From: Streptomyces justiciae
GTDB taxonomy: Bacteria > Actinomycetota > Actinomycetes > Streptomycetales > Streptomycetaceae
Assembly: GCF_015163075.1 (NCBI RefSeq)
Contig: NZ_JADDXU010000029.1
Location: 38,272 to 102,271, forward strand
DNA: 64,000 nt
Direction of reading: 5' to 3'
Position 1 is the first letter of the stretch, and each line of letters starts with the position of its first letter. The notes below the pieces were generated by a model. It did no database searches. It was not told where the DNA came from and saw only the letters and a program-made list of their open reading frames with translations. Below are positions 1 through 8,184 of this stretch, piece after piece. The position numbers were made by a program, and so were the translations under genes.

Positions 1-1
1 C

Positions 2-1636
2 ACGGCCCGGGTCTACGCGGCGGTGGCCGAGCTGGTGGAACCGCTCAGGGACGGGCTGGTGACCCGGGTCGTTTCCCGTGGCGTGCGGGAGGGGGACCCC
101 ACGGCGCTTTCCGGGCTCACCCAGCAGACCGAGATCGCCCGGGACACCTTCGCCGGGCTGGTGATGGTGTCGCGCTCGTTCGTGTTCACCGCGGCCGGCG
201 CGCTGATCGGCCTGTTCTCGCTCGCCCCGCCGCTCCTCCTCGTCGTCGGCCTCCCCCTGCTCGCCGGCGTGGCCCTGTTCCTGGCGACGCTCCGTCCGCT
301 GGCCCGCCGCCAGGAGGCGTTCCTCGTGGCCGACGAGGCGCTCGCCGAGCGGTACGGCGCGGTCTGCCCGGGGCTGCGGGACATCACGGCGGCCGGAGCG
401 GAGGAACGGGTGGCCGCCGACACCGGGCGCCACATCGAGACCGAGCGACGGGCCGCGGCCTCCCTGGCCCGCTGGGGCGTGCTGCGGGTGGCCGCGCTGA
501 CGATCGGCGGCGAGCTCCCGATCGTGCTCCTGCTGGTGGCCGCTCCCTGGCTGCTCGGACAGGGCGTCACCCCGGGCGCCCTGGTCGGCGCGCTGTCCTA
601 CGTCACCCAGTCCCTGCTGCCCGCCCTGCGCAACCTGGTCCACGGCCTGGGCACCAGCGGCTCACGGCTGGTGGTGGTCCTGCGCCGGCTGCTCCGCGAG
701 GACGGCTCGGCATCCGGCACCCCGACCGGGCAGCTGCGGCGCCCCGCCGACGATCCGCCCGGCATCCCCGCTCTCACCCTCAAGTCCGTCACCTTCGCCT
801 ACGGCCCCGCCGCGGCCCCCGTCGTCGACGGCCTCGACCTGGAACTCCGGCCCGGCGCCCATCTGGCCGTCGTCGGCCCGAGCGGCATCGGCAAGTCCAC
901 GCTCACCACGCTGGTCGCCGGGGTGCTGGAGCCCGGGCAGGGCGCGATCAGGATCTGCGGTTATCCGGTGCCGGGCTCCGAGGCCGCGGCCCGCCGGGTG
1001 CTGGTCCCGCAGGAGGCGTACGTCCACACCGGCACCCTCGCCGAGAACCTGGGGCTGCTGCGGCCCGGCCCCGTGCCCGAGGCGGAACTCCTCGCCGCCG
1101 CCGAGGCGGTGGGGCTGCTGCCGCTGCTCGACGCGCTCGGCGGCCCCGCCGCCCCGGTCGACCCGGCCGCGCTCTCCGCGGGGGAACGCCAGCTGATCGC
1201 CCTGACCCGGGCCTATCTGTCGTACGCCCCGCTCGTCCTGCTCGACGAGGCGACCTGCCATCTGGACCCGCGCGCCGAGGAACACGCGGAGCGGGCCTTC
1301 GCCGCGCGGCCCGGCGGCACGCTGGTGGTCGTCGCGCACCGCATCAGCTCGGCCCGCCGGGCCGACCGGGTCCTGGTCATGGACGGCCGGACGACGGCGT
1401 ACGGCACCCACGACGAGCTGCTGGACCGCTCGGCGCTCTACCGCGACCTCGTCGGCAGCTGGTCGCCGGTGCCGTCACAGCCAGCCCTCGCCCTGGGAGA
1501 TCCGGATCGCGTCGATGCGGTTGCGGGCCCCGGTCTTGCGGGTGATGGCCGCCATGTAGTTGCGCACGGTCCCGTGGGACAGGTGCAGGCTCCCGGCGAT
1601 CTCCGCGACGGAGGCCCCCTCGGCGGCCAGGGATAA
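2..1636 (+). CDS. ABC exporter, fused permease/ATPase (5' partial)
   Basis: The reading frame is open at the left edge of the window, so the start lies upstream. The first ~215 visible residues are the later part of an ABC exporter membrane domain with several hydrophobic helices. The C-terminal ATPase domain has a Walker A motif (GPSGIGKST), a signature (LSAGERQ, glycine-variant), Walker B (LVLLDEAT) and an H-loop (VVAHR). This architecture drives export of a small molecule, lipid or peptide across the inner membrane; the substrate cannot be told. The last ~54 codons run through the 3' end of the convergent LuxR gene, which is unusually deep. Residues after about LVGSW do not look like normal ABC sequence and probably reflect a lost or shifted stop codon. 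Confidence 0.85.
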   Translation, partial: TARVYAAVAELVEPLRDGLVTRVVSRGVREGDPTALSGLTQQTEIARDTFAGLVMVSRSFVFTAAGALIGLFSLAPPLLLVVGLPLLAGVALFLATLRPLARRQEAFLVADEALAERYGAVCPGLRDITAAGAEERVAADTGRHIETERRAAASLARWGVLRVAALTIGGELPIVLLLVAAPWLLGQGVTPGALVGALSYVTQSLLPALRNLVHGLGTSGSRLVVVLRRLLREDGSASGTPTGQLRRPADDPPGIPALTLKSVTFAYGPAAAPVVDGLDLELRPGAHLAVVGPSGIGKSTLTTLVAGVLEPGQGAIRICGYPVPGSEAAARRVLVPQEAYVHTGTLAENLGLLRPGPVPEAELLAAAEAVGLLPLLDALGGPAAPVDPAALSAGERQLIALTRAYLSYAPLVLLDEATCHLDPRAEEHAERAFAARPGGTLVVVAHRISSARRADRVLVMDGRTTAYGTHDELLDRSALYRDLVGSWSPVPSQPALALGDPDRVDAVAGPGLAGDGRHVVAHGPVGQVQAPGDLRDGGPLGGQG

Positions 1637-2083
1637 CACGCTCAGCTCCCGCCGGGTCAGCGGCATCTCGGCGGCCTTGAGGAAGCCGAAGCCCAGCGAG
1701 TCGTCGACGAAACGTTTTCCTTCCGCGACCCGGCGGATCCCGCGGACCAGGTGCTCGGGCGAACCCTCCTTGTCGACATAGCCGAGCGCCCCCGCCTCCA
1801 CGGCCCGTTTCAGCAGGCCGGGGCGGTTCGCACTGGCGAGGACGAGCAGGCGGGGCGACGACATCCCCGGCGGCCGGGCACCGAGTTCGCCGAGCGGCGG
1901 GAGCCCGTAGCTGTCCGCGCACTCCAGGTCGGCCGCGCAGACGTCCGGCAGCAGGGATCGCAGCCGGCCCGGCGCGCTGCGCCACGGGGCGTCGTAGATC
2001 CCCAGGTCCGGTTCCCGGCGCAGCCACTCCGCCAGGACCGACCTGACCAGACACTCGTCGTGCACCAGAAGAACCCGGATCAC
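1475..2083 (-). CDS. LuxR-family response regulator
   Basis: A 202-residue protein with an N-terminal receiver-like domain (candidate phospho-acceptor Asp52, conserved Lys in YVDKEG) and a C-terminal LuxR/GerE helix-turn-helix (PLTRRELSVLSLAAEG ... HLSHGTVRNYMAAITRKTGA). It should bind DNA, probably under control of a histidine kinase not seen in the window. The acidic pocket near the N-terminus is reduced (VLLVHDE), so phosphorylation may be atypical. The GTG start was chosen because it begins exactly at the receiver strand VIRVLLVHDE; longer frames upstream have no domain sequence. It is divergent from the GAF/PAS/SpoIIE phosphatase gene across 316 bp and overlaps the ABC gene at its 3' end. 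Confidence 0.9.
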   Translation of the reverse strand: MIRVLLVHDECLVRSVLAEWLRREPDLGIYDAPWRSAPGRLRSLLPDVCAADLECADSYGLPPLGELGARPPGMSSPRLLVLASANRPGLLKRAVEAGALGYVDKEGSPEHLVRGIRRVAEGKRFVDDSLGFGFLKAAEMPLTRRELSVLSLAAEGASVAEIAGSLHLSHGTVRNYMAAITRKTGARNRIDAIRISQGEGWL

Positions 2084-2399
2084 TGCCCGTCCCCTCGCGT
2101 TGCCGTTCGCCGGTTTCCATGGGTGAGAAGCGTCTGCCCCATTGTTCGCGTCCCGCACCTTCCGCGGGCGCGAAGAACCGGCCATCAGGGGGCGCGGGGG
2201 CGCACTGACGGCTCTCGTACGCCGCCCCGCGCTTCGAATGCAGGGGCATGGGCGGGGGCGCACGGGGTAGAGGGCGCGGCTGCCGCCGGGGTCCGGTCCG
2301 CTCGCCGTGCGCGTCCCGCCGCCAGGGGGCAGATTTGATCCCGGGGCCCGTCGCACGCCGGGCTCCGGGCCCTTCGGGGCGCGCGAGGAGGTGGTCGGC

Positions 2400-4535
2400 G
2401 TGTCCGACGGGCCGAGGACCGCGCAGGCGCCGGCGACCGCCCGGACGCGGGTCGGCCGGCCGCTGCTGTCCCTGGCGCTGGCCTCGATGATGGACGAGGT
2501 GCACGCCCACTCCGGCGCGGTGTATCTGCTGGCGTCCGGCGAGCCGGTCCTGGAGATGGCGGTGATGGCCGGGCTGCCGCGGGCCTTCGCGGCGCCGTGG
2601 GAGCGGGTCGGGCTGAGCGCGCCGATCCCGGTCGCCGAGGCGGTCCGGGAGCGGCGGCTGGTGTGGGTGGGCGGCGAGGAGGAGATGGCCCGCCGGTATC
2701 CGCGGATCGCGGTGGTGCTGCCGTACCCCTTCGCGCTCGCCGCGCTGCCGGTGGCGACGGACACCAAGGTGCATGGCGCGATCTTCGTGACCTGGCCCGG
2801 CTCGCATCCGCCGGAGCTGTCCGACCGGGAGCGGGACCATCTGACCGCGGCCTGCGGGCGGCTCGCGGTACGCCTGGAGCGGGCCGCCGACGAGAGCCGC
2901 CCGGTGTTCCCGGAACCGGATCTGCTGGCCGGGACGGCGGTGGGCGGGGCGGCGGGCACGCTCGGGACGGTGGAGGCGGCCCGGATGGTGTCCCGGCTGC
3001 CGTACGGGCTGTGCTCGCTGGATCTGCACGGCCGGATCGCGTTCGCCAACGCGGCGGCGGCCGAGCTGATCGGCGTCCCCGTCAGCAGCCTGCTCGGCAC
3101 CCAGCTGTGGGCGTCGGTGCCGTGGCTCAACGACCCGGTGTACGAGGACCGTTACCGGGCCGCGCTGCTCAGTCAGCAGACGACGTCGTTCGTGGCGCTG
3201 CGGCCGCCCGGCGACTGGCTGTCGTTCCGGCTCTATCCGAGCACGACCGGACTGAGCGTGCGCATCAGCCGGGCGCGGGCGGTGGCGGAGATGAGCCGGA
3301 ACGCACCGAAGGAGGACGGCGCCCCGTCCCGGCTGGTGACCATCTCGCAGGTGCTGAGCCTGGCCGGGGCGCTCACCGAGGCGGCGGGCGTGGAGGACGT
3401 GGTGCAGCTGGTCGCGGACGAGATCGTGCCGGCGGTGGGCGGTCAGGCGCTGGTCATGCTCGGGTCCCGGGCGGGGCGGCTGCATGTGCTGGGCCATCGC
3501 GGCTATCCCGACCCGCATGTCGTGGAACGGTTCGACGGGCTGCCGCTGACCGAGCCGACGCCGGGGACGCACGCCCTGAGCAGCGGGGTGCCGGCGTTCT
3601 TCGACTCACGGCAGGAGCTGGAGCACCTGTATCCGACCCGGAACGCGACCCCGGACGGGTTCGCCGCCTGGGCGTATCTGCCGCTGATCGCCTCGGGCCG
3701 GCCGGTGGGCACGTGTGTGCTGGCCTACGCCGAGCCGCACCCGTTCCCTGCCGACGAACGGGCGGTCTTGACGAGCCTCGGCGGGCTGATCGCGCAGGCC
3801 CTGGAACGGGCGATGCTGTACGACGCCAAGCACCGGCTCGCCCACGGCCTCCAGGAGGCCCTGCTCCCCCACTCGCTCCCCGCGCTGCCCGGCATCCACG
3901 CGGCCGCCCGCTATCTGCCGGCCACGCAGGGCATGGACATCGGCGGCGACTTCTACGACCTGGTGCCCTCGCACGGAGTGGCCTCGGCCGTCATCGGGGA
4001 CGTACAGGGGCACAACGTCACGGCGGCCGGGCTGATGGGGCAGATCCGGACCGCAGTACGGGCGTACACGACCGTCGGACAGGCCCCTCAGGACGTCATG
4101 AGCAGCACCAACCGGCTCCTGATCGACCTGGGTTCGGACCTCTTCGCCAGCTGTCTGTACCTACGCCTCGACCCGGCCCACGGGCGGGCCGTGATGGCGC
4201 GAGCGGGGCATCCCCCGCCGCTGCTGCGCCGACCGGACGGCAAGGTGCGCGTCCTCGACCTGGCCGGCGGCCCGCTGCTCGGCATCGACGGGTCGGCGAC
4301 GTATCCGACGACGGAGGTCGAGCTGGCCCCGGGCAGCGTGCTGGCCCTCTACACCGACGGCCTCATCGAGTCGCCCGGCGTCGACATCGAGGACGCTCTC
4401 GCCGATCTGGGCCGGCGGCTGGCGGAGGCCGGGGATCTGCCGCTGGACGCGTTGGCGGACGAGCTGGTGGGGCAGGGTGGCGCCGCGCAGGAGCGGATCG
4501 ACGACGTGGCGTTGCTGCTGCTGCGGGCGCGGTGA
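2400..4535 (+). CDS. GAF-PAS-GAF-SpoIIE PP2C-type phosphatase
   Basis: A 711-residue cytoplasmic signalling protein. An N-terminal GAF-like domain (about 20-165) is followed by a PAS domain (about 195-290, LPYGLCSLDLHGRIAFANAAA), a second GAF (about 315-475) and a SpoIIE/RsbU-type PP2C domain (about 500-705). The PP2C domain has metal-binding GGDFYD, GDVQGHN, ARAGHPPPLL and YTDGLIE motifs. Such proteins dephosphorylate anti-sigma-antagonist (STAS) proteins in partner-switching cascades; the partner is not in the window. The GTG start at 2400 has GAGGAG nine bases upstream. Another GTG at 2391 is too close to that Shine-Dalgarno. The gene is divergent from the LuxR regulator and ends at a strong bidirectional hairpin. 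Confidence 0.9.
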   Translation: MSDGPRTAQAPATARTRVGRPLLSLALASMMDEVHAHSGAVYLLASGEPVLEMAVMAGLPRAFAAPWERVGLSAPIPVAEAVRERRLVWVGGEEEMARRYPRIAVVLPYPFALAALPVATDTKVHGAIFVTWPGSHPPELSDRERDHLTAACGRLAVRLERAADESRPVFPEPDLLAGTAVGGAAGTLGTVEAARMVSRLPYGLCSLDLHGRIAFANAAAAELIGVPVSSLLGTQLWASVPWLNDPVYEDRYRAALLSQQTTSFVALRPPGDWLSFRLYPSTTGLSVRISRARAVAEMSRNAPKEDGAPSRLVTISQVLSLAGALTEAAGVEDVVQLVADEIVPAVGGQALVMLGSRAGRLHVLGHRGYPDPHVVERFDGLPLTEPTPGTHALSSGVPAFFDSRQELEHLYPTRNATPDGFAAWAYLPLIASGRPVGTCVLAYAEPHPFPADERAVLTSLGGLIAQALERAMLYDAKHRLAHGLQEALLPHSLPALPGIHAAARYLPATQGMDIGGDFYDLVPSHGVASAVIGDVQGHNVTAAGLMGQIRTAVRAYTTVGQAPQDVMSSTNRLLIDLGSDLFASCLYLRLDPAHGRAVMARAGHPPPLLRRPDGKVRVLDLAGGPLLGIDGSATYPTTEVELAPGSVLALYTDGLIESPGVDIEDALADLGRRLAEAGDLPLDALADELVGQGGAAQERIDDVALLLLRAR

Positions 4536-4540
4536 CGCGA

Positions 4541-4578
4541 ACGCGGTCCGGCCCTCCCGCCGGAGGGTCGGACCGCGT
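4541..4578. terminator. Bidirectional hairpin terminator
   Basis: A 17-bp stem with one G-T wobble (4541-4557 pairing with 4562-4578) and a 4-base loop lies between the converging SpoIIE phosphatase and serine protease genes. There is no long T-run, which is common in this kind of genome. Confidence 0.8.
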
Positions 4579-4604
4579 GTCCGTGGAGCGCTGGTGACGC
4601 GGGG

Positions 4605-5972
4605 TCAGTGGGTCTCGGTCAGGCCGGAGTCGCCGTTGTCCGCGCCCGCACCGGTGTCCTCGCCACCGACGTCCTGGCCACCTGCCTCCTGGCCGGCCTC
4701 TTCGCCGCCGACTTCCTGACCGGCGCCCGCTTCCTCGCCCCCGCCGACCTCTTGACCGGCCCCGGCTTCCTCGCCCGCGCCCGCCTCGTCGCCGGCGCCC
4801 GCACCGGCCTCGTCACCGGCGCCGGCCTCGCCGCCGCCCGCCGCGTCGCCCGCGCCGAGGGTCGCGCCGACCGCCTCCAGGGCGGTGGTGACCGGCTGGA
4901 AGAAGGTCTCGCCGCCGACCGTGCAGTCGCCGCTGCCGCCGGAGGTCAGGCCGATGGCCAGCCCGTCCTGGGTGAACAGCGAGCCGCCGCTGTCGCCGGG
5001 CTCGGCGCAGACGTCGGTCTGGATGAGGCCGGTGACCGTGCCCTCCGGGTAGTTGACGGTCGCGTCGAGTCCGAGGACCTGGCCGTCGTTGAGCCCGGTG
5101 GTGCTGCCCATTCTGAAGACCTGGAGGCCCACCTCGGCGTCGGCGGCCTGGGAGATCTGCACGGTCTGGCCGTCGCCGACGTTGACCTCGCTCGGCGCCA
5201 CGGTGGCCGGGTCGTCGTACTTCACCAGCGCGAAGTCACCGTCGCCGGGGAACGTGGCCTGGTCGACGGTGGCGATCGGCTGGCCGTCCTGTGCGTCCGC
5301 CCACTCGGCCGCCGCGACGCCGCAGTGACCGGCCGTCAGGAAGGCCGGGCTGCCGTCGCCCGCGGTGACGTTGAAGCCGGCCGAGCAGCGGGCGCCGCCG
5401 CCGAAGATGGCGTCGCCGCCGGAGAGGAAGGTCTTGAAGGTGCCGGCCGACTTCTTGATGGTCGCCATGCCCGAGCCGAGGGTGTCGACCGTCGACTCCA
5501 GCTGGTCCCACTTGGCGCCGGTGACCGTGCTGTCGGCGGTGACCAGGATCTTGTTCGTCCTGGGGTCGACGGCCCACGCGGTGCCCGGGATGGTCGCGTC
5601 GGCCTTCAGCGTCGCGGCACCCGCGGCGAGTTCGGTGAGGCTGTTGTCGACCTCGCGTATCTTGGCGCCGGCCTTCTTGGCCTGGACGATCACGTTGTTG
5701 TTGTCGCCCGAGATGACGTTGACGACGAGCTGCTGCTGGTCCGTGTCGTAGTACGAACCGGCGAAGGCGTCGCCGAGCAGTTCCTGGAGCTGTGAGGCGA
5801 GATCCGATGCGTCCGACGCCTTGAGCGTCTTCGGGGCGGCCGCGGCTCCGTTCGACGACGAGCCGTCCTGGGAGGCGTTCGCGTTGGGCAGGAGAATCGC
5901 CGCCGCTCCGAGCGCCACCACGCCGCCTGCCGCGATCGCGGCCTTGCGCTTGGGGATTCGCTTGTGACTCAA
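4605..5972 (-). CDS. Secreted S1-family serine protease (streptogrisin/alpha-lytic type) with acidic tail
   Basis: A 455-residue pre-pro-protease. Residues 1-33 form a basic/hydrophobic signal peptide, about 45-187 a pro-region, and about 188-372 the chymotrypsin-fold protease. The catalytic triad is His216 (TAGHCG), Asp246 (GDFALV) and Ser328 (EPGDSGG), with cysteine pairs of the family at 196/217 and 322/350. The start is TTG with a textbook AGGAGGT eight bases upstream; there is no ATG or GTG near the signal peptide. Residues 373-455 are a low-complexity tail of Gly, Ala and Glu (repeats like GAGDEAGAG and GQEVGG) ending DSGLTETH, not part of the usual fold. It may be a spacer, a surface tether or a removable extension; function unknown. 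Confidence 0.93.
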   Translation of the reverse strand: MSHKRIPKRKAAIAAGGVVALGAAAILLPNANASQDGSSSNGAAAAPKTLKASDASDLASQLQELLGDAFAGSYYDTDQQQLVVNVISGDNNNVIVQAKKAGAKIREVDNSLTELAAGAATLKADATIPGTAWAVDPRTNKILVTADSTVTGAKWDQLESTVDTLGSGMATIKKSAGTFKTFLSGGDAIFGGGARCSAGFNVTAGDGSPAFLTAGHCGVAAAEWADAQDGQPIATVDQATFPGDGDFALVKYDDPATVAPSEVNVGDGQTVQISQAADAEVGLQVFRMGSTTGLNDGQVLGLDATVNYPEGTVTGLIQTDVCAEPGDSGGSLFTQDGLAIGLTSGGSGDCTVGGETFFQPVTTALEAVGATLGAGDAAGGGEAGAGDEAGAGAGDEAGAGEEAGAGQEVGGGEEAGAGQEVGGEEAGQEAGGQDVGGEDTGAGADNGDSGLTETH

Positions 5973-6171
5973 ACTTCTCGACCTCCTGAAGGACGGGGTC
6001 AGTGCCACCGTTCGTCGGCGGCTGTTCGGGGCGCCTGGATGGCAGTGGGTACGCAGGAGGCACCTGGGGCGTTCAATTCCGTTTGTTGGCAGTCCCTTTG
6101 CAGTGTCGAATCGGCCACGGGATCGGCGATGGTCCGCGTCCGGCGGCCCGGGAGCGGGAACAATCCCCCAT

Positions 6172-6585
6172 ATGACGATGACCACCGCCGAAGCCGACAA
6201 GATCCTCTCCGCCAACTTCGCCCCTTGGGTGCTCGATCTGGGCCTGTCGGTCGAGTCCCTGGGCGAGGACCGGGCGACCCTGCGACTTCCCTGGTCGGAC
6301 CGGCTGTCCCGGGAGGGCGGCGCGCTGTCGGGGCAGGCGCTGATGGCCGCCGCGGACACCGCCACCGTGATCGCCGTGTCGGCGGCGCGGGGCGGCTACG
6401 GACCGATGACGACCGTGCAGCAGTCGACGTCGTTCCAGCGCGCGGTGTCCGGTTCGGATGTCCTGATCCAGGCGGTGATCACCAAGCTGGGCCGGCGGAT
6501 GGCGTTCGCCGACATCACGATGACCGACGCCGACTCGGGTGAGATCGCGGCGCACGCGAGCACGGTCTACGCACTTCTCGGCTGA
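6172..6585 (+). CDS. PaaI-type hotdog-fold thioesterase
   Basis: A 137-residue single-domain protein of the hotdog fold. The helix GALSGQALMAAADTATVIAV and strand TVQQSTSFQRAV match PaaI/YbgC-like acyl-CoA thioesterases, which hydrolyse aryl- or acyl-CoA esters. The exact substrate cannot be predicted. The ATG at 6172 was preferred because upstream in-frame residues are arginine-rich noise; a weak purine-rich site (GGAGCGGG) lies about ten bases upstream. It is divergent from the protease gene and stands alone. Confidence 0.85.
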   Translation: MTMTTAEADKILSANFAPWVLDLGLSVESLGEDRATLRLPWSDRLSREGGALSGQALMAAADTATVIAVSAARGGYGPMTTVQQSTSFQRAVSGSDVLIQAVITKLGRRMAFADITMTDADSGEIAAHASTVYALLG

Positions 6586-7044
6586 CAACCGATCCGACAC
6601 GGTCCGCGATCGATCAGCGACGGTCCGTCTCGAAGTTCCCGCGGAATCCTGGCTTCAGCGAATCTGCACATCCAATACCCAACCAAGTCACCGTGCGCGG
6701 CGGATCTGCACAAGCGTGCTCCGCCGCGTACGTCATTGGGGCGGGAGTGTCGGATTCGCCTCTCGGGCCGCAAGTCCTCGTGTGAACCGAAGACGTGCCG
6801 CTTGTGAAGAAGTCGCCGCAGAGACGTGCGCACGCCTGCACGGTTCGGGGCCTGTGGGGCTCAAGTGCCCTGGTGAGGCCCCTGGTTGATTGGAAGCCCG
6901 TGCCCGGCGCGTGCTTTTATCCATCGCACCGCGGCAGCCGCGAAGGCTTTTCCGGAAACGGGTGCCTGGCGCCTGCGGCACGCGGCCGCCCCTGCCAGGG
7001 GTCCGCTCCCCCTTGTGAATATCCATATGAAGGGAAGTTCCACC
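6586..7044 (+). other. Long leader region upstream of the peptide gene
   Basis: No gene was found in these 459 bases. The region is slightly less GC-rich than its surroundings and must contain the promoter of the export cassette. A 7-bp inverted repeat (6847-6853 with 6876-6882) is visible, but no regulator operator or clear promoter could be assigned. Confidence 0.5.
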
Positions 7045-7260
7045 ATGAACTCCACCCCCCAGGTTGAGACCGTCGAGATCTCCGACGCCGAGCTCGACAA
7101 CGTCTCCGGCGGCCTGCAGCTGAACGCCCTGGGCACCGTCACCGGCCTGGTGGACGGCATCGCCCCGGTCTCCGGCCTGGTCGACACGGTCGTCGGCACG
7201 GTCGAGGGCACCACCGGCCTCTCCGTGGCCCCGGTCACGAACCTGGTCGCCGGTCTCTGA
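7045..7260 (+). CDS. Double-glycine leader peptide, cysteine-free bacteriocin-like precursor
   Basis: A 71-residue secreted-peptide precursor. Residues 1-23 look like a double-glycine leader with the acidic helix VEISDAELDNVSGG; cleavage after Gly23 would release a 48-residue core. The core is rich in Gly, Val, Leu and Thr and has no Cys, aromatic, Lys, Arg or His, with only three acidic residues. It contains GLVD twice and APV twice, suggesting an internal duplication. Peptides of this leader type are often annotated 'type A2 lantipeptide', but without cysteine no lanthionine can form. The start is supported by AGGGAAG seven bases upstream. The gene is followed by a hairpin and then by its presumed exporter; the C39 peptidase domain there is the expected leader protease. 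Confidence 0.88.
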   Translation: MNSTPQVETVEISDAELDNVSGGLQLNALGTVTGLVDGIAPVSGLVDTVVGTVEGTTGLSVAPVTNLVAGL

Positions 7261-7277
7261 TCGCACCTCGTGCCCTG

Positions 7278-7308
7278 AGTCCCGGAGCCGTTTCCCGGCT
7301 CCGGGACT
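7278..7308 (+). terminator. Hairpin between precursor and exporter genes
   Basis: A perfect 13-bp stem (7278-7290 with 7296-7308) with a 5-base loop sits 17 bases after the precursor stop codon. It probably acts as a partial terminator or 3' stabiliser, giving more precursor mRNA than exporter mRNA, as is usual for bacteriocin operons. Confidence 0.8.
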
Positions 7309-7377
7309 CTCGGATGTCCTGACTCAACCGGCTGCCGTCAGCCGGTCCTTCCTCGTTTTCAGGTGAGGGAAAGTTCC

Positions 7378-8184
7378 GTGCAGTTCCGCCAACAGGCCCT
7401 CGCCAAGCTCCAGTCACCGGAGGACCTCGACCTTCCGGTGCGGTTCGCCCGCCCGCAGGGCTGGCTCGCGCTGTCCGTGACGGTGGTCGTGATGGCCGCC
7501 GCGTCGGTGTGGGCGGTGACCGGTTCGGTCGCCTCCACCGTGGGCGCTCCCGCCATCCTCACCCACGGGCAGGGCAGTTACATCCTGCAGAGCCCGGTCG
7601 CGGGCCAGGTCACCGCCGTCCTCGCGAAGCAGGGCGAGCGGCTGCCCGCCAACTCCCCGGTGCTGAAGGTGCGTACCGCCGAGGGCGACACCGTCGTCCG
7701 CTCGGTCGCCGCGGGCCGCGTCACCGCGCTCGCCGCCACCATCGGCCAGATCATCCAGACCGGCGCCAACGTGGCGGCCGTGGAGAAGGTCGCGCACACC
7801 TCCGATCCGCTGTACGCCACCGTGTACGTCCCCGCCGAGAACGCCGCCTCGATCCCCGCGAACGCCGCCGTGGACCTGACGGTGTCGTCGGTGCCGACGC
7901 AGGAGTACGGCGTGCTGCGCGGCCATGTGAAGTCGGTGGACCGTTCGGCGCAGTCGGCGCAGCAGATCTCCGCGTTCCTCGGCGACAGCCAGCTCGGCGA
8001 GCAGTTCACGAAGGACGGCAGGCCGGTGGCCGTGACGGTGAAGCTGGACAAGTCGTCCGGCACGAAGAGCGGCTACAAGTGGTCGTCCGCGGACGGGCCG
8101 CCGTTCTCCCTCACCTCCATGACCGTGGCCCAGGGTTCGATCCGCCTCGCCGACCAGCGTCCCGTCGATTGGCTGCTGCCGTGA
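7378..8184 (+). CDS. HlyD-like NHLM bacteriocin secretion adaptor
   Basis: A 268-residue membrane-fusion-type protein. There is one N-terminal membrane helix (about 30-50, WLALSVTVVVMAAASVWAV), then a biotinyl-lipoyl-like/HlyD region (GQGSYILQSPVAGQVTAVLAKQGE written in the family pattern) and a beta-barrel portion. It would couple the two downstream ABC proteins at the cell membrane. The GTG at 7378 is preferred over the one at 7363 because GAGGGAAA lies directly between them and gives good spacing to the later start (MQFRQQALAK). Its stop codon overlaps the next gene (GTGA), so the two are translationally coupled. Confidence 0.88.
   Translation: MQFRQQALAKLQSPEDLDLPVRFARPQGWLALSVTVVVMAAASVWAVTGSVASTVGAPAILTHGQGSYILQSPVAGQVTAVLAKQGERLPANSPVLKVRTAEGDTVVRSVAAGRVTALAATIGQIIQTGANVAAVEKVAHTSDPLYATVYVPAENAASIPANAAVDLTVSSVPTQEYGVLRGHVKSVDRSAQSAQQISAFLGDSQLGEQFTKDGRPVAVTVKLDKSSGTKSGYKWSSADGPPFSLTSMTVAQGSIRLADQRPVDWLLP

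Noticed and set aside
1377..3572. Long leftward open frame across the LuxR and phosphatase genes
   Set aside because: It lies opposite genes with clear domains and is Arg/Pro-rich; such frames are common in high-GC DNA.
7045..7260. Lanthipeptide precursor
   Set aside because: The core has no cysteine and no lanthionine synthetase gene is in the window.
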